Of a DNA stretch of 42,613 bases, positions 8,220-18,382 are shown in pieces (position 1 is the first letter of the stretch; the number at the start of each line of letters is the position of its first letter). The translations under genes were made by a program, and so were the position numbers. The DNA comes from an uncultured Lachnospiraceae bacterium. Its GTDB lineage: Bacteria; Bacillota; Clostridia; Lachnospirales; Anaerotignaceae. Below the pieces are notes generated by a model that did not search any database, was not told where the DNA came from, and was given only the letters and a program-made list of their open reading frames with translations. The DNA is taken from NCBI GenBank assembly GCA_944381395.1, contig CALWKY010000004.1, positions 1 to 42,613 on the forward strand, read 5' to 3'.

Positions 8220-9224
8220 ATGAAGAAAGTAAACCTGGCAGTGGTTGGCGCAACTGGTATGGTAGGCAGAACCTTCTTAAAGGTACTGGAAGAACGCAAC
8301 CTGCCCATTGAAAATTTCTATGTTATGGCAAGCAGCCGTTCTGCCGGCAGCACTTTGACCTTTATGGGAAAAGAATATGTGGTAGAAGAATTAAACGAAC
8401 ATTCTTTTGATAAACCTATTGACATTGCCCTGTTCTCCGCAGGCGGCAGCACCAGTGCAAAATTTGCCCCCATTGCTGCTGAGCATGGCTGTATTGTAAT
8501 TGACAACAGCTCTCAGTGGCGTATGGATCCTAATGTACCTCTGGTTGTTCCGGAAGTAAACCCTGAGGATATCGCATGGCACAAAAATATCATTGCCAAC
8601 CCCAACTGTTCCACCATTCAGGCAATGGTTGCTTTGAAGCCTCTGGATGACAAATACAAAATCAAGCGTGTAGTATACTCTACATACCAGGCAGTAAGTG
8701 GTGCCGGCATGGCCGGCTGGCAGGATCTGGAAAATGGTCTGAAGGGCGAAGCTCCCAAAAAGTTCCCCCATCCCATTGCAAACAACTGCCTGCCTCAGAT
8801 TGATGTATTCCTGGATAACGGCTACACCAAAGAGGAAATGAAGATGGTCAATGAAACCAGAAAGATTCTGCACAATGACAATATGCGGGTAACTGCTACC
8901 ACTGTACGCGTGCCCGTTTTTGATTCCCACAGCGAGTCTATCAATGTGGAATTTGAAAAGCCTTTTGAAATGTCCGAACTGATGGAAGTATTGAAAAAGG
9001 CACCCGGATTGATCGTAAAAGACAACCCCGCAAAAGAAGAATATCCTCTGGCAATCGAAGCAGCCGGTCACGATGAAGTATATGTTGGTCGTATCCGCCG
9101 GGATGAAAGCGTAGAAAGTGGCGTAAACATCTGGGTTGTAGCAGACAACATTCGTAAGGGTGCTGCTACCAATGCCGTACAGATTGCGCAGAAGATCATT
9201 GAAACTTGGAATAACGCACAGTGA
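8220..9224 (+). CDS. asd: Aspartate-semialdehyde dehydrogenase
   Basis: A 334-residue NADPH-dependent enzyme converting aspartyl-4-phosphate to aspartate semialdehyde, the branch point to lysine/DAP, threonine and methionine. The N-terminal VVGATGMVGRTFL motif binds NADP. The active-site cysteine is in NPNCSTIQ near residue 130. I chose ATG 8220 over an in-frame GTG at 8208, because the GTG lies inside the AGGAG ribosome site. It is first in the lysine-riboswitch operon. No aspartokinase gene is in the window, so the kinase must be elsewhere. Confidence 0.97.
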   Translation: MKKVNLAVVGATGMVGRTFLKVLEERNLPIENFYVMASSRSAGSTLTFMGKEYVVEELNEHSFDKPIDIALFSAGGSTSAKFAPIAAEHGCIVIDNSSQWRMDPNVPLVVPEVNPEDIAWHKNIIANPNCSTIQAMVALKPLDDKYKIKRVVYSTYQAVSGAGMAGWQDLENGLKGEAPKKFPHPIANNCLPQIDVFLDNGYTKEEMKMVNETRKILHNDNMRVTATTVRVPVFDSHSESINVEFEKPFEMSELMEVLKKAPGLIVKDNPAKEEYPLAIEAAGHDEVYVGRIRRDESVESGVNIWVVADNIRKGAATNAVQIAQKIIETWNNAQ

Positions 9225-9245
9225 TTTTGAATGGAGGGATTGGAT

Positions 9246-10127
9246 ATGTCAATTTTTACAGGCGCAGGCGTTGCAATCGCAACCCCCATGCATGCAGACG
9301 GCTCTATTAACTATGAAGCATTTGGCAAGCTCATTGATTTCCAAATCGAAAACGGTACCGATGCGATTGTTGTTTGTGGTACAACGGGTGAAGCTGCTAC
9401 CATGACACCCGAAGAACATTTTGGCTGCATCGAATACACCGTAAAGAAAGTCGCTGGTCGAGTTCCTGTTATTGCAGGTACCGGCAGCAACAATACCGCT
9501 AAGGCTGTGGAAAACGCAAAAAGAGCGGAAGCTCTGGGCGTAGACGGTCTGCTGGTAGTAACGCCTTTCTACAACAAGGCTACCCAGAAAGGCTTAATCC
9601 TGCACTTTACTGCCGTTGCAGAAAGCGTTAACATCCCCATTATTTTGTACAACGTACCCGGTCGTACCGGCTGCAACATTCAGCCCAAAACAGTAGCTGA
9701 ATTGGCAAAAGTAAAGAACATTGTTGGCATCAAAGAAGCAAGCGGCAGCCTGGCGCAGGTTTCTGAAATGGCAAGTCTGGCAGGTCCTGACTTTGATATT
9801 TACAGCGGCGAAGACGGTTTGGTTCTGCCTATTCTGTCCGTTGGCGGCAAGGGTGTTATTTCCGTACTGAGCAATGTAGCACCGAAAGATACCCACGACA
9901 TGGTTATGAAGTTTATGGAAGGCGATCTGGAAGGCGCAAGAAAACTCCAGCTGGGCGCTTTAGATCTGATTGCTGCCCTCTTCTGTGAAGTAAACCCCAT
10001 TCCTGTAAAAGAAGCTCTGAACATGATGGGCTTTGCTGCAGGTCCCTGCAGACTGCCTTTGTGTGCTATGGAAGAAAAAACCCATGCGCAGCTGGAAGCT
10101 GCTATGAAGGCTTACGGTTTGATCTAA
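9246..10127 (+). CDS. dapA: 4-hydroxy-tetrahydrodipicolinate synthase
   Basis: A 293-residue class I aldolase condensing pyruvate with aspartate semialdehyde. The N-terminal block FTGAGVAIATPM, the substrate-binding GTTGEAAT, YNVPGRTGCNI and the Schiff-base lysine in GIKEASG near residue 160 are all present. GGAGG lies eight bases before ATG 9246, so the upstream in-frame start at 9231 is not used. The gene begins 21 bases after asd. A symmetrical hairpin follows before dapB. Confidence 0.98.
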   Translation: MSIFTGAGVAIATPMHADGSINYEAFGKLIDFQIENGTDAIVVCGTTGEAATMTPEEHFGCIEYTVKKVAGRVPVIAGTGSNNTAKAVENAKRAEALGVDGLLVVTPFYNKATQKGLILHFTAVAESVNIPIILYNVPGRTGCNIQPKTVAELAKVKNIVGIKEASGSLAQVSEMASLAGPDFDIYSGEDGLVLPILSVGGKGVISVLSNVAPKDTHDMVMKFMEGDLEGARKLQLGALDLIAALFCEVNPIPVKEALNMMGFAAGPCRLPLCAMEEKTHAQLEAAMKAYGLI

Positions 10128-10130
10128 AAG

Positions 10131-10166
10131 AGAAAAAGGTGCGGGGTACATTCCCGCACTTTTTCT
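10131..10166 (+). terminator. Hairpin between dapA and dapB
   Basis: GTGCGGG (10139-10145) pairs with CCCGCAC (10153-10159), and flanking A and T runs extend the stem. The 3' side ends in a T-rich tract, so it looks like an intrinsic terminator inside the operon. It may allow partial read-through or protect the upstream mRNA. Confidence 0.7.
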
Positions 10167-10202
10167 TTCTAATGGAAATAAACATAAAGGAGCGAAAAAA
10201 CT

Positions 10203-10964
10203 ATGACAAAAATTATCATGCATGGCTGTGGCGGTAAAATGGGTCATGTAGTAGCCAATATTGTTGCAAATGACGCTAATTGCGAAATCGTAGCAGGCGT
10301 TGATCCTCGCTCTGCGGAAGAATTGGCGTTTCCCGTATTTCAAAACATCGCAGATTGTAATGTAGCTGCTGATGTGATCATTGACTTCTCTACAGCAACG
10401 GCTGTGGATGCTCTGCTGGACTATGCGAAAGAAAAGCACATTCCTGCCATTATCTGCACCACTGCCCTGTCTCAGGAAACTTTGGCACATCTGGAAGAGG
10501 TTTCCAAGTCCGTTGCTATTTTGAAGTCTGCTAACATGTCTGTTGGTGTAAATCTGTTACTGGAACTGGTACAGCGTGCAGCTGTTGTTTTGGCACAGAA
10601 TGGATTCGATATTGAAATTGTAGAAAAGCATCACAACCAGAAAATTGATGCACCTTCCGGCACCGCAATGGCATTGGCAGATGCCATAAACCAGGCAATG
10701 GAAGAAAGCTATCACTATGTTTTCGACCGTTCTCAGAAACGGGAAAAGCGGGATCCCGCTGAAATCGGCATCCATGCTGTGCGTGGCGGCAATATTGTAG
10801 GCGAACATAACGTCATTTTTGCCGGCAGAGATGAAGTCATTGAAATGACCCACAGAGCTACCAGCAGAGAAGTATTCGCCGTTGGTGCCGTTGCCGCAGC
10901 AAAATTCTTAGCTGGAAAAGAAGCCGGTCTGTACTCCATGCGGGATGTACTGCAAGATAGTTAA
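10203..10964 (+). CDS. dapB: 4-hydroxy-tetrahydrodipicolinate reductase
   Basis: A 253-residue NAD(P)H-dependent reductase for the second DAP-specific step. The N-terminal HGCGGKMGHVV nucleotide-binding motif and the signature EKHHNQKIDAPSGTA near residue 145 are intact. AAAGGAG lies ten bases before ATG 10203. It is the last gene of the lysine-controlled operon and is followed by repeat copy B, which can act as a terminator. Other DAP genes are not in the window. Confidence 0.97.
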   Translation: MTKIIMHGCGGKMGHVVANIVANDANCEIVAGVDPRSAEELAFPVFQNIADCNVAADVIIDFSTATAVDALLDYAKEKHIPAIICTTALSQETLAHLEEVSKSVAILKSANMSVGVNLLLELVQRAAVVLAQNGFDIEIVEKHHNQKIDAPSGTAMALADAINQAMEESYHYVFDRSQKREKRDPAEIGIHAVRGGNIVGEHNVIFAGRDEVIEMTHRATSREVFAVGAVAAAKFLAGKEAGLYSMRDVLQDS

Positions 10965-10993
10965 TTTGTTTTAACAAAAACATAGCTCAGTAA

Positions 10994-11130
10994 TTTCTCT
11001 TTCAGAAGGCATGAGTTTTTTAATTTCTTAAGGGAAATTGCGGCAGCTTTACAAGAAAACAATGCAGATAAAAAAACAGCTGAAATGCTTACTATAATAA
11101 GAATTTCAGCTGTTTTTATGTTCTTAGGAA
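10994..11130. repeat. Dispersed hairpin repeat, copy B
   Basis: Second copy of the element also at 5158 and 26342. It shares tctctttcagaa, taatttcttaaggg (11021), aagaaaacaatgcagataaaa (11053) and a shortened right arm gttctta (11120). The inner hairpin is CAGCTGAAAT paired with ATTTCAGCTG, flanked by A and T runs on both sides, so it can terminate in both directions. It lies between convergent dapB and the CobO-like gene. Confidence 0.75.
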
Positions 11131-11168
11131 AAAGCCCCTAAATGCTCTCTTTTTACATAATATTTCGA

Positions 11169-11669
11169 TTATATGAATGCTCCATCTACCTTTTCTGGCT
11201 GAATACAATAAATATAATCTGCCCTTTCCCGGATTTGATCCGGCAGGCTATCACCGGTAAGAATCACATACAATCCGTCTGCTTTTTTATCCAACAGCGT
11301 CAGCACATCATCCTCTTCCAGAAATCCTCTGTGGACACATTCCAATATGCCATCCAGCAACAGCATTTCACATTCTCCGGTCTCTACAATCTTATTGGCA
11401 AAGTTAAAGGCAGAACGCAGCTCAAATGAAACTTCTTTGCGCATAGCTTCTGTCAATTCTGTCGTATCTCTTGCTTTATCAAAATGGAAAATACGAAAAT
11501 CCGGCTCCAATTTTCTCATAAATGAAATTTCCGTGGTATTATAATAATCCAAAAACTGAATCATAACCACCCGTTTGCCTTCTCCCAAGGCACGAATACC
11601 TCTGCCGATCGCAACACTGGTTTTGCCTTTTCCTTTTCCGTAATACACGAGAACTTTTCCGTTTTCCAT
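11169..11669 (-). CDS. CobO/BtuR-like corrinoid adenosyltransferase family P-loop protein
   Basis: A 166-residue protein with a Walker A motif YYGKGKGKTSVAIG right at the N terminus and a Walker B-like LLLDGIL near residue 102, as in the CobA/CobO ATP:corrinoid adenosyltransferases. It also has ALGEGKRVVMIQFL, typical of that family. It is shorter than E. coli BtuR and has no cobalamin genes around it, so a paralogous role is possible. The chosen start (ATG 11669) has AGGAG nine bases upstream; upstream in-frame ATGs lie too close to or before that site. It follows the SSB-like gene by 47 bases and is probably cotranscribed. Confidence 0.75.
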   Translation of the reverse strand: MENGKVLVYYGKGKGKTSVAIGRGIRALGEGKRVVMIQFLDYYNTTEISFMRKLEPDFRIFHFDKARDTTELTEAMRKEVSFELRSAFNFANKIVETGECEMLLLDGILECVHRGFLEEDDVLTLLDKKADGLYVILTGDSLPDQIRERADYIYCIQPEKVDGAFI

Positions 11670-11716
11670 TTTTCTCATCTCCTGTTTCTTACCATTCTGC
11701 ACGAACTTAGGACTTT

Positions 11717-12376
11717 TTATACTTCCTGCAAAGATTCTTTCTTTTGTTCCTCCCGGACAATCTCGATTTTAGAGACAGATACCTCATATGCTACGCGCTC
11801 CTCTGTCTGATCGCCCATATTTTTTTGATAAACTCTGCTTTGCACTCTGCCCCAAATATGGATATTCGTACCGACTTCTAAGGTAGAAGAAAACTTAGCA
11901 TTTCTTCCCCAAGCAATACAGGGGATATAGTCCGACTTCTTATAAGCACGGTTTACCACTACCAGCATATCCGCAATTTCTCTGCCTAAAGGTGTCTTTC
12001 GATAAACAGGCGGCTTACATACAAAACAGTTCAAAAAAATCTGATTGGGTGCCTGCACGCCCTCCACAGGCTCTGTAAATGCAATATCCCTTGCAAAAAC
12101 AGTCAATACCAAATGGTTTTTCTTATTATTATAATTATTATAGCTTCTCAGCTGGCCTTTGATTTCCACATAGGTACCCTGTTTCAAGTTTTCCAATGCA
12201 GTTAATCGCTCGGAAACGGTGATGGGTATCATATCTACTTGATCACTCAGACGCTCAGATGCCACCTTAAAGATATAAAATCCTTCTCCATACACCTCAT
12301 GGCTAAACTGACACTCCTCCACGATTCTGCCCGCAATAATTACACTATTGTTTTCCTGTACCGTATCCGTTACCAT
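11717..12376 (-). CDS. SSB-like protein with two OB folds
   Basis: A 219-residue protein that looks like two single-stranded DNA-binding OB domains in tandem. The first (~residues 8-100) includes VIIAGRIVEECQFSHE and the 'ALENLKQGTYVEIKGQLRS' type strand. The second (~105-205) resembles a normal SSB core: NQIFLNCFVCKPPVYR, ADMLVVVNRAY, IPCIAWGRNA and IHIWGRVQSR. There is no acidic SSB C-terminal tail, so it is probably not the main SSB. ATG 12376 has AAGGAG nine bases before it; the in-frame ATG at 12397 has no good site. Related two-domain proteins occur in Clostridia (from memory). Confidence 0.75.
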   Translation of the reverse strand: MVTDTVQENNSVIIAGRIVEECQFSHEVYGEGFYIFKVASERLSDQVDMIPITVSERLTALENLKQGTYVEIKGQLRSYNNYNNKKNHLVLTVFARDIAFTEPVEGVQAPNQIFLNCFVCKPPVYRKTPLGREIADMLVVVNRAYKKSDYIPCIAWGRNAKFSSTLEVGTNIHIWGRVQSRVYQKNMGDQTEERVAYEVSVSKIEIVREEQKKESLQEV

Positions 12377-12471
12377 AAGTATTCTCTCCTTACTCATCCT
12401 CTGCTATAAAGCAGAAACTGTGTTATTTTCCCATAAAACAGTGTATGCGCTCATTTTATCCTTTAGAAGCC

Positions 12472-12489
12472 AAAAGCCCCAAAAGGGGC
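12472..12489 (-). terminator. Terminator of the 103-aa gene
   Basis: Minus-strand GCCCC-TTTT-GGGGC hairpin followed by TTTT, about 50 bases after the stop codon. Confidence 0.65.
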
Positions 12490-12540
12490 ACTTTGTATAC
12501 GAGCTGTTTTTCCAATAGGAAATCAACGCTTGAGATTCGG

Positions 12541-12852
12541 TCAGTTGGTCTTACCCATCTCTTTGCCGTTGCGGAAGACGAAACCAATTTTTACACAGTC
12601 AATGGCGACTACCATGGTATAATCCTTTGCACGGAAAACCATTGGTTCCCCGCCGCGTTTTACCACTACGGCATCTGATTTCTTACCATTACGATCCACA
12701 TAAGTCAGAAATGTAAAATCCTCCTGGGTACGCAATGCCCAGTCCATCTCCAGCATCAGTTTGATGAAATAGTCATCCGAACAACCGAAATAATTTTTTA
12801 CTTTTTTTTGAACCGATTCCAATTCTAGAATCGGATGATTCCCCTTTGTCAT
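12541..12852 (-). CDS. Hypothetical protein, 103 aa
   Basis: I do not recognise the family. ATG 12852 is chosen because GGAGGG lies just upstream and a good promoter lies 40-60 bases before it; the longer upstream frame has no ribosome site and an odd composition. The N-terminal half is helical (VQKKVKNYFG, FIKLMLEMDWAL), and the C-terminal half is beta-rich (FTFLTYVDRNGKKSDAVVVKRG, YTMVVAIDCVKIGFVFRNG). The gene is monocistronic, with its own promoter and terminator. Confidence 0.6.
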   Translation of the reverse strand: MTKGNHPILELESVQKKVKNYFGCSDDYFIKLMLEMDWALRTQEDFTFLTYVDRNGKKSDAVVVKRGGEPMVFRAKDYTMVVAIDCVKIGFVFRNGKEMGKTN

Positions 12853-12889
12853 ATTCCCTCCGAAAAATTGTAAAGTTTCATTTAATTTC

Positions 12890-12917
12890 ATTTTACTTTT
12901 TTTCAATGGGTTGTCAA
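12890..12917 (-). promoter_or_regulatory. Promoter of the 103-aa gene
   Basis: Minus-strand TTGACA (12912-12917), a 16-base spacer and TAAAAT (12890-12895). Confidence 0.6.
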
Positions 12918-12995
12918 TAGGAAGGCATTTTTTCCTATGAAATGGCACAGCCATTTCCACGAATTTTCCATTATTTCCCATCGTCCCAATACAGA

Positions 12996-13035
12996 AAAAT
13001 ACCGGTACGAAAGAAAATACTCTTATCCGCACCGG
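12996..13035 (-). terminator. Candidate uvrA terminator
   Basis: Minus-strand CCGGTGCG pairs with CGTACCGG (one wobble) around an 18-base loop that can itself pair partly. The stem is followed by TATTTTT. It lies about 60 bases after uvrA. Confidence 0.55.
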
Positions 13036-13095
13036 AATATCTTTCGCCACACGAAATTACTTTAGCATATTATCCAAAAAAAGGCAATCCCTTTT

Positions 13096-15927
13096 TCATT
13101 TTTCCAGTAATTTTTTCAAATATTGTCCCGTATAGGAATCCGGAACTTTACAAATTTCTTCCGGCGTACCCGCTGCCACAATGGTGCCGCCGCCTTTACC
13201 GCCTTCCGGACCCAAATCGATGATATAGTCCGCTGTTTTAATCACATCCAAATTATGCTCAATGACCACTACACTATTGCCGCCATCCGTCAGACGCTGG
13301 AGGATATGCACCAATTTGTGAACGTCAGATGCATGCAGACCTGTAGTAGGTTCATCCAATATATACATAGTGCGACCTGTGGATTTACGGCTCAGTTCTG
13401 TTGCCAGTTTCACCCGCTGCGCTTCACCGCCGGAAAGAGTAGTAGATGCCTGTCCCAGCTTTACATAAGACAAACCTACATCATACAATGTCTGCAATTT
13501 ACTCTTGATGCGGGGGATATTTTCAAAGAACTGCAATGCCTCTTCTACGGTCATATCCAGCACTTCCGCAATATTTTTCCCTTTATACTTTACTTCCAAG
13601 GTTTCCCGGTTATAGCGGCTGCCGTGGCAGACCTCACAGGGTACCTCAATATCCGGCAAAAAGTGCATTTCGATTTTCACCAGACCATCACCGCAGCAAG
13701 CTTCACATCGTCCGCCCTTCACGTTAAAGCTGAATCTGCCCTTCTGATAACCCCGCATTTTCGCCTCCGGTGTTTGGGCAAAGAGATCCCGGATCATATC
13801 AAACACACCGGTATAAGTGGCAGGATTGCTTCTAGGAGTACGTCCGATGGGGGACTGGTCAATGTTGATGACTTTATCCAGTTTATCCAAACCTAAAATA
13901 TCTTCATGTTTTCCAGGTCTGCATTTTGCCCGGTTCAAATCCCTTGCTAAATGTTTATAGAGAATCTCATTGACCAGAGAGCTTTTTCCGCTGCCGCTGA
14001 CACCGGTTACGCAGGTAAACACACCCAAAGGAATGTCTACATCAATGTTACGCAGATTATTTTCTGCGGCCTTGGCAATCTTCAGCCACTGCCCTTCTTC
14101 CGGCACCCGACGTTTTTCGGGCACTTCGATTTTCTTTCTTCCGCTTAAGTATGCACCAGTCACAGAACGCTCGCAAGCCTTAACCTCCTCCACTGTACCA
14201 GTACAGACAATCTCACCGCCGCTGGTACCGGCACCCGGTCCCACATCTACGATATAATCGGCAGCATACATCGTATCCTCATCATGCTCTACCACAATCA
14301 GGGAATTACCAATATCCCGCAGATGCTCCAAGGTATGAAGCAATTTATCGTTATCCCGCTGGTGCAAACCAATACTGGGCTCGTCCAAAATATAAAGTAC
14401 TCCCACCAAGCCAGAACCAATCTGGGTTGCCAAACGGATGCGCTGAGCCTCTCCGCCGGAGAGAGTGCCCGCCATCCGGGAAAGAGTCAAATAATCCAGA
14501 CCTACATCCAGCAGGAATCCTACACGGGCATGAATTTCCCGCAAAATCTGGGCAGCAATAAAAGAATCTCGCTCACTGAGTACCAGCTGATCGAAAAAGT
14601 CCTTGATCTCGGAAATGGGCATATCCGTTACTTCATAAATATTTTTACCGCCTACGGTGATCGCCAAAACTTCTGGGCGCAGGCGCTGTCCGTGGCAGAC
14701 AGGACACTGGATATTGGTCATATACTCCTCATACTCACCCCGCATAGTCTCAGAGGTCTCCCGATACCGTCTTTGCAGGTTGGGAATAATGCCTTCAAAA
14801 TCATAGGCATAGGTACCGCTTCCCCGGTAATTCGTATAATTGATTTCCAATTTTTCTCCGCCAGTACCATAAAAAATAATATCTCTAATCTTTTTCGGTA
14901 ATTCCCCGAAAGGTGTATCCAAAGAAAAATCATATTTTTTTGCCAGCGCTTCAAAGAGCACGCGACTCATACTATCTTTGGCAGAGATATTATTATAACC
15001 CGGTGCCGCAATGGCGCCTTTTGCAATGGATAGTTCCGCATTGGGTACCAAAAGGCTCTCATCAAACTTCATCTGCATGCCTAAGCCCATGCAATGAGGG
15101 CAGGCACCGCTGGGATTATTAAAGGAGAAAATACGAGGCTCAATCTCCATTAAATCCACACCGCAGTCTGGACAGGAAAAACTCTCACTGAAAGTCATTT
15201 CCTGTTCACCTTGGTTTACATCCACCAGCAGCAGACCACCGCTCAACGCCGTTACCGTCTCCACAGATTCTGTCAGACGCTTCTGGATGCCGTCTTTCAC
15301 AGCAATACGGTCTACTACCACTTCAATATTGTGTTTCTTATTTTTATCCAGTTCGATTTTTTCCGATAAATCGTAAATACTGCCATCAATACGCACGCGC
15401 ACATAGCCGCTGCGCTTGGCATCTTCCAACAGTTTGGTATGTTCCCCTTTTCTCCCCCGCACCACAGGCGCTAACAGCTGGATTTTCGTCCGCTCCGGCA
15501 GCTCCATAATACGGTCTACAATCTGATCAATGGTTTGTTTGCGGATCTCCTTTCCGCATTTAGGGCAATGAGGTACGCCAACTCTGGCAAACAGCAAACG
15601 CAGGTAGTCATAAATCTCCGTTACCGTACCCACCGTAGATCTGGGGTTATTATTCGTGGTTTTCTGATCAATGGAAATGGCAGGAGAAAGCCCATCAATG
15701 GACTCTACATCCGGCTTTTCCATCTGCCCCAGAAACATTCTAGCATAGGAAGACAAACTTTCCACATAGCGGCGCTGTCCTTCTGCAAAAATGGTATCAA
15801 ATGCCAGAGAGCTTTTTCCGCTGCCGCTGACACCGGTAAATACCACCAGTTTATCTCTTGGGATAGTCAAATTCACATTTTTCAAATTGTGGGCTTTTGC
15901 GCCACGGATTGTAATGGTATCTCTCAT
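13096..15927 (-). CDS. uvrA: Excinuclease ABC subunit A
   Basis: A 943-residue damage-recognition ATPase of nucleotide excision repair, normal length. Both ABC modules are complete: Walker [17 protein letters not shown] near residue 31 and [15 protein letters not shown] near 640, and two signature motifs [12 protein letters not shown] (~490) and [12 protein letters not shown] (~830). Zinc-binding cysteine pairs are visible (CPKCG, CPDCG, CPHC, and CEACCGDG with CEVCHGSRY). GGAGG lies five bases before ATG 15927. It follows uvrB by 35 bases, the usual uvrBA operon of Firmicutes. Confidence 0.98.
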   Translation of the reverse strand: MRDTITIRGAKAHNLKNVNLTIPRDKLVVFTGVSGSGKSSLAFDTIFAEGQRRYVESLSSYARMFLGQMEKPDVESIDGLSPAISIDQKTTNNNPRSTVGTVTEIYDYLRLLFARVGVPHCPKCGKEIRKQTIDQIVDRIMELPERTKIQLLAPVVRGRKGEHTKLLEDAKRSGYVRVRIDGSIYDLSEKIELDKNKKHNIEVVVDRIAVKDGIQKRLTESVETVTALSGGLLLVDVNQGEQEMTFSESFSCPDCGVDLMEIEPRIFSFNNPSGACPHCMGLGMQMKFDESLLVPNAELSIAKGAIAAPGYNNISAKDSMSRVLFEALAKKYDFSLDTPFGELPKKIRDIIFYGTGGEKLEINYTNYRGSGTYAYDFEGIIPNLQRRYRETSETMRGEYEEYMTNIQCPVCHGQRLRPEVLAITVGGKNIYEVTDMPISEIKDFFDQLVLSERDSFIAAQILREIHARVGFLLDVGLDYLTLSRMAGTLSGGEAQRIRLATQIGSGLVGVLYILDEPSIGLHQRDNDKLLHTLEHLRDIGNSLIVVEHDEDTMYAADYIVDVGPGAGTSGGEIVCTGTVEEVKACERSVTGAYLSGRKKIEVPEKRRVPEEGQWLKIAKAAENNLRNIDVDIPLGVFTCVTGVSGSGKSSLVNEILYKHLARDLNRAKCRPGKHEDILGLDKLDKVINIDQSPIGRTPRSNPATYTGVFDMIRDLFAQTPEAKMRGYQKGRFSFNVKGGRCEACCGDGLVKIEMHFLPDIEVPCEVCHGSRYNRETLEVKYKGKNIAEVLDMTVEEALQFFENIPRIKSKLQTLYDVGLSYVKLGQASTTLSGGEAQRVKLATELSRKSTGRTMYILDEPTTGLHASDVHKLVHILQRLTDGGNSVVVIEHNLDVIKTADYIIDLGPEGGKGGGTIVAAGTPEEICKVPDSYTGQYLKKLLEK

Positions 15928-15962
15928 AATTTCCTCCGTGATCTCCCGAAATGATATCTATA

Positions 15963-17951
15963 TTATCGTTCCAGCTGCAGCCGTTTTAATTCCAGGATTT
16001 TATCCCGCAGTTCTGCCGCACGCTCAAACTGCAAATCGCTGGCTGCCTGTTTCATTTCTTTCGTCAGTTTGGAGATCAGTTCTTTCAATTCTTTCTCATT
16101 CATAGACTCCGGATCTTTCTCCAGAGCAAATTTCTGTTTTTCCGTTACAGATTTTGTTGCCTGAATCAGCTCATGGACTTCTTTCTTAATGGTAGTGGGC
16201 GTGATACCATGCTCCTCATTATACGCCTGTTGAATGGCACGACGGCGCTCTGTCTCTTTGATGGCTCGATCCATGCTGTCCGTCATTACATCGGCATACA
16301 TAATCACGCGCCCATCCGCATTTCTCGCGGCACGACCAATGGTCTGAATCAAGCTGGTTTCTGAACGGAGGAAACCTTCTTTATCCGCATCCAATATTGC
16401 AACAAGGGATACTTCCGGAATATCCAAACCTTCTCGCAAAAGGTTAATGCCTACCAGCACATCAAATACATCCAGCCGCAGCTCCCGGATAATTTCCAGC
16501 CGTTCCAAGGTATCAATATCAGAATGGAGATACCGCACCCGGATACCCGCTTCCTTCAGGTAGTCTGTCAGGCGTTCCGCCATTTTTTTTGTTAAAGTAG
16601 TCACCAGCACCTTTTGCTTCTTTTCCGTTACACCTTTGATTTCGTCAATCAGATCGTCAATCTGTCCTTCGATGGGGCGCACAGAGATTTCCGGATCTAA
16701 CAGACCGGTGGGACGAATGATCTGTTCCACCTGCTGCTGGGAATGTTCTTTCTCATAGACAGAAGGTGTTGCAGACACAAACAGCATCTGGTTGATTTTA
16801 CTTTCAAACTCGGAAAATTTTAAAGGTCTATTATCCAAAGCGCTGGGCAGGCGGAATCCAAAATCCACCAACGTGGTTTTTCTGGAACGGTCACCTTCAT
16901 ACATGCCACGAATCTGCGGCACTGACACATGGCTCTCGTCAGCAATAATCAAAAAGTCCTTGGGAAAGAAGTCTATGAGGGTAAAAGGCGTCTCCCCCGC
17001 TTCTCTCAGGGACAAATGTCTGCTGTAGTTCTCAATACCGCTGCAGAAACCCATTTCCCGCAGCATTTCTATATCATAATTGGTGCGCTGTTCCAGACGC
17101 TGTGCTTCTAAAAGCTTGTCCTCCCGCTTCAGCTCTGCCAGACGCTCCTCTAACTCTGCCTCAATACGGCGGATGGCTTCCTGCATTTTCTCCGGAGAAG
17201 TCACGTAATGACTGGCAGGATAGATGGAAACATGGCTTCTGGTACCGATAATTTCTCCTGTCAGCACATCAATCTCCGTAATCCGGTCAATCTCATCGCC
17301 GAAAAATTCCACACGAATAGCATGCTCTGAGCTGGCTACAGGGAATATTTCCACCACATCGCCTTTTACACGGAAAGTACCTCTTTGGAAATCCACTTCA
17401 TTACGGTCATACTGCATTTCAATGAGGCTGCGCAGGACTTCATCCCGATCTTTTTCCATACCAGGACGCAGGGAAAGCATCATGCCATAGTATTCCTCCG
17501 GATCGCCTAATCCATAAATACAGCTGACACTGGAAACTACAATAACATCCTCCCGTTCCACCAACGCCGCAGTACAGGAGTGGCGCAGTTTATCAATTTC
17601 ATCATTGACAGAAGAATCCTTCTCGATATACGTGTCTGTACTGGGGACATATGCCTCCGGCTGGAAATAGTCGTAGTAAGAAATAAAATACTCTACAGCA
17701 TTGGAGGGGAAAAATTCCTTTAATTCATTGTACAACTGTGCCGCCAGCGTTTTGTTATGGGCAATCACCAGAGTAGGTTTTTGTAATTTTTCAATCAAGT
17801 TTGCCATAGTAAAGGTTTTACCAGAGCCTGTTACACCCAGCAAAGTCTGAAATTTCATACCATTGCGAAAGCCTTCTGCCAGCTTCTCAATAGCCTGAGG
17901 CTGGTCGCCGGTGGGCTGAAACTTGGAATGTATTTTAAATGGGTTATCCAT
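15963..17951 (-). CDS. uvrB: Excinuclease ABC subunit B
   Basis: A 662-residue helicase-like subunit. Walker A is [15 protein letters not shown] near residue 40, the beta-hairpin segment is [21 protein letters not shown] near 95, the DEAD-type box is ADESHVS near 340, and the C-terminal UvrB/UvrC interaction motif covers the last ~40 residues ([13 protein letters not shown]). GGAGG precedes ATG 17951. It is the first gene of the uvrBA operon. No LexA-type operator was recognised upstream. Confidence 0.98.
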   Translation of the reverse strand: MDNPFKIHSKFQPTGDQPQAIEKLAEGFRNGMKFQTLLGVTGSGKTFTMANLIEKLQKPTLVIAHNKTLAAQLYNELKEFFPSNAVEYFISYYDYFQPEAYVPSTDTYIEKDSSVNDEIDKLRHSCTAALVEREDVIVVSSVSCIYGLGDPEEYYGMMLSLRPGMEKDRDEVLRSLIEMQYDRNEVDFQRGTFRVKGDVVEIFPVASSEHAIRVEFFGDEIDRITEIDVLTGEIIGTRSHVSIYPASHYVTSPEKMQEAIRRIEAELEERLAELKREDKLLEAQRLEQRTNYDIEMLREMGFCSGIENYSRHLSLREAGETPFTLIDFFPKDFLIIADESHVSVPQIRGMYEGDRSRKTTLVDFGFRLPSALDNRPLKFSEFESKINQMLFVSATPSVYEKEHSQQQVEQIIRPTGLLDPEISVRPIEGQIDDLIDEIKGVTEKKQKVLVTTLTKKMAERLTDYLKEAGIRVRYLHSDIDTLERLEIIRELRLDVFDVLVGINLLREGLDIPEVSLVAILDADKEGFLRSETSLIQTIGRAARNADGRVIMYADVMTDSMDRAIKETERRRAIQQAYNEEHGITPTTIKKEVHELIQATKSVTEKQKFALEKDPESMNEKELKELISKLTKEMKQAASDLQFERAAELRDKILELKRLQLER

Positions 17952-18348
17952 CGCGCACCTCCATTCATGCTTTTTTCTTTCCTATAAAAATGTTTACCAA
18001 CATAATTTCGATGTAAAATAAAATGTATTCACTTTCTTGCTATCCAAGAAAAGCATACGCTTAGGATTGATCAACCATTTCGTTTCTATACACCGATCAG
18101 CTTCTCAAAAGTATAGCACAATTATTCGGGAAAGTATAGGGGAACAAGAAAAAAATACAAACATCCGTTCTATTTTTGGCAGGATACCTTACTTTCACTT
18201 TGTTATTTTGTTTCATTTAGAAGTCTTCTCCTTTTTCAGAGGGAAAAGAATAAAACATTCACAGACAATAAAGCAAAGGATTATGAAGGAGGATTTTTAT
18301 TTTTCTAAAATTGATCTGATATTTTTCATCAAATATAGAAACGAAAAT
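17952..18348. other. Intergenic region upstream of uvrB
   Basis: About 400 bases without a convincing gene. A 107-codon plus-strand frame (18037-18360) has no ribosome site and a biased Ile/Phe/Lys composition. A TATACT at about 18111-18116 on the minus strand could be a -10 for uvrB, but no good -35 was found. Confidence 0.45.
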
Positions 18349-18382
18349 AAAAAAGGCTGAGGTGCTTGTCCTCAGTCTTTTT
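18349..18382 (-). terminator. rnc terminator overlapping the stop codon
   Basis: Minus-strand AAAAAGACTGAGG pairs with CCTCAGCCTTTTT around a 7-base loop. The rnc TGA stop lies inside the left arm, so the hairpin begins within the gene's last codons. The A/T flanks make it bidirectional. Confidence 0.8.

Noticed and set aside
12939..12957. GAAATGGC/GCCATTTC hairpin upstream of the 103-aa gene
   Set aside because: No T-run on either strand and no gene end nearby; probably incidental.
18037..18360. 107-codon plus-strand frame between uvrB and rnc
   Set aside because: No ribosome site, biased composition, and it ends inside the rnc terminator.
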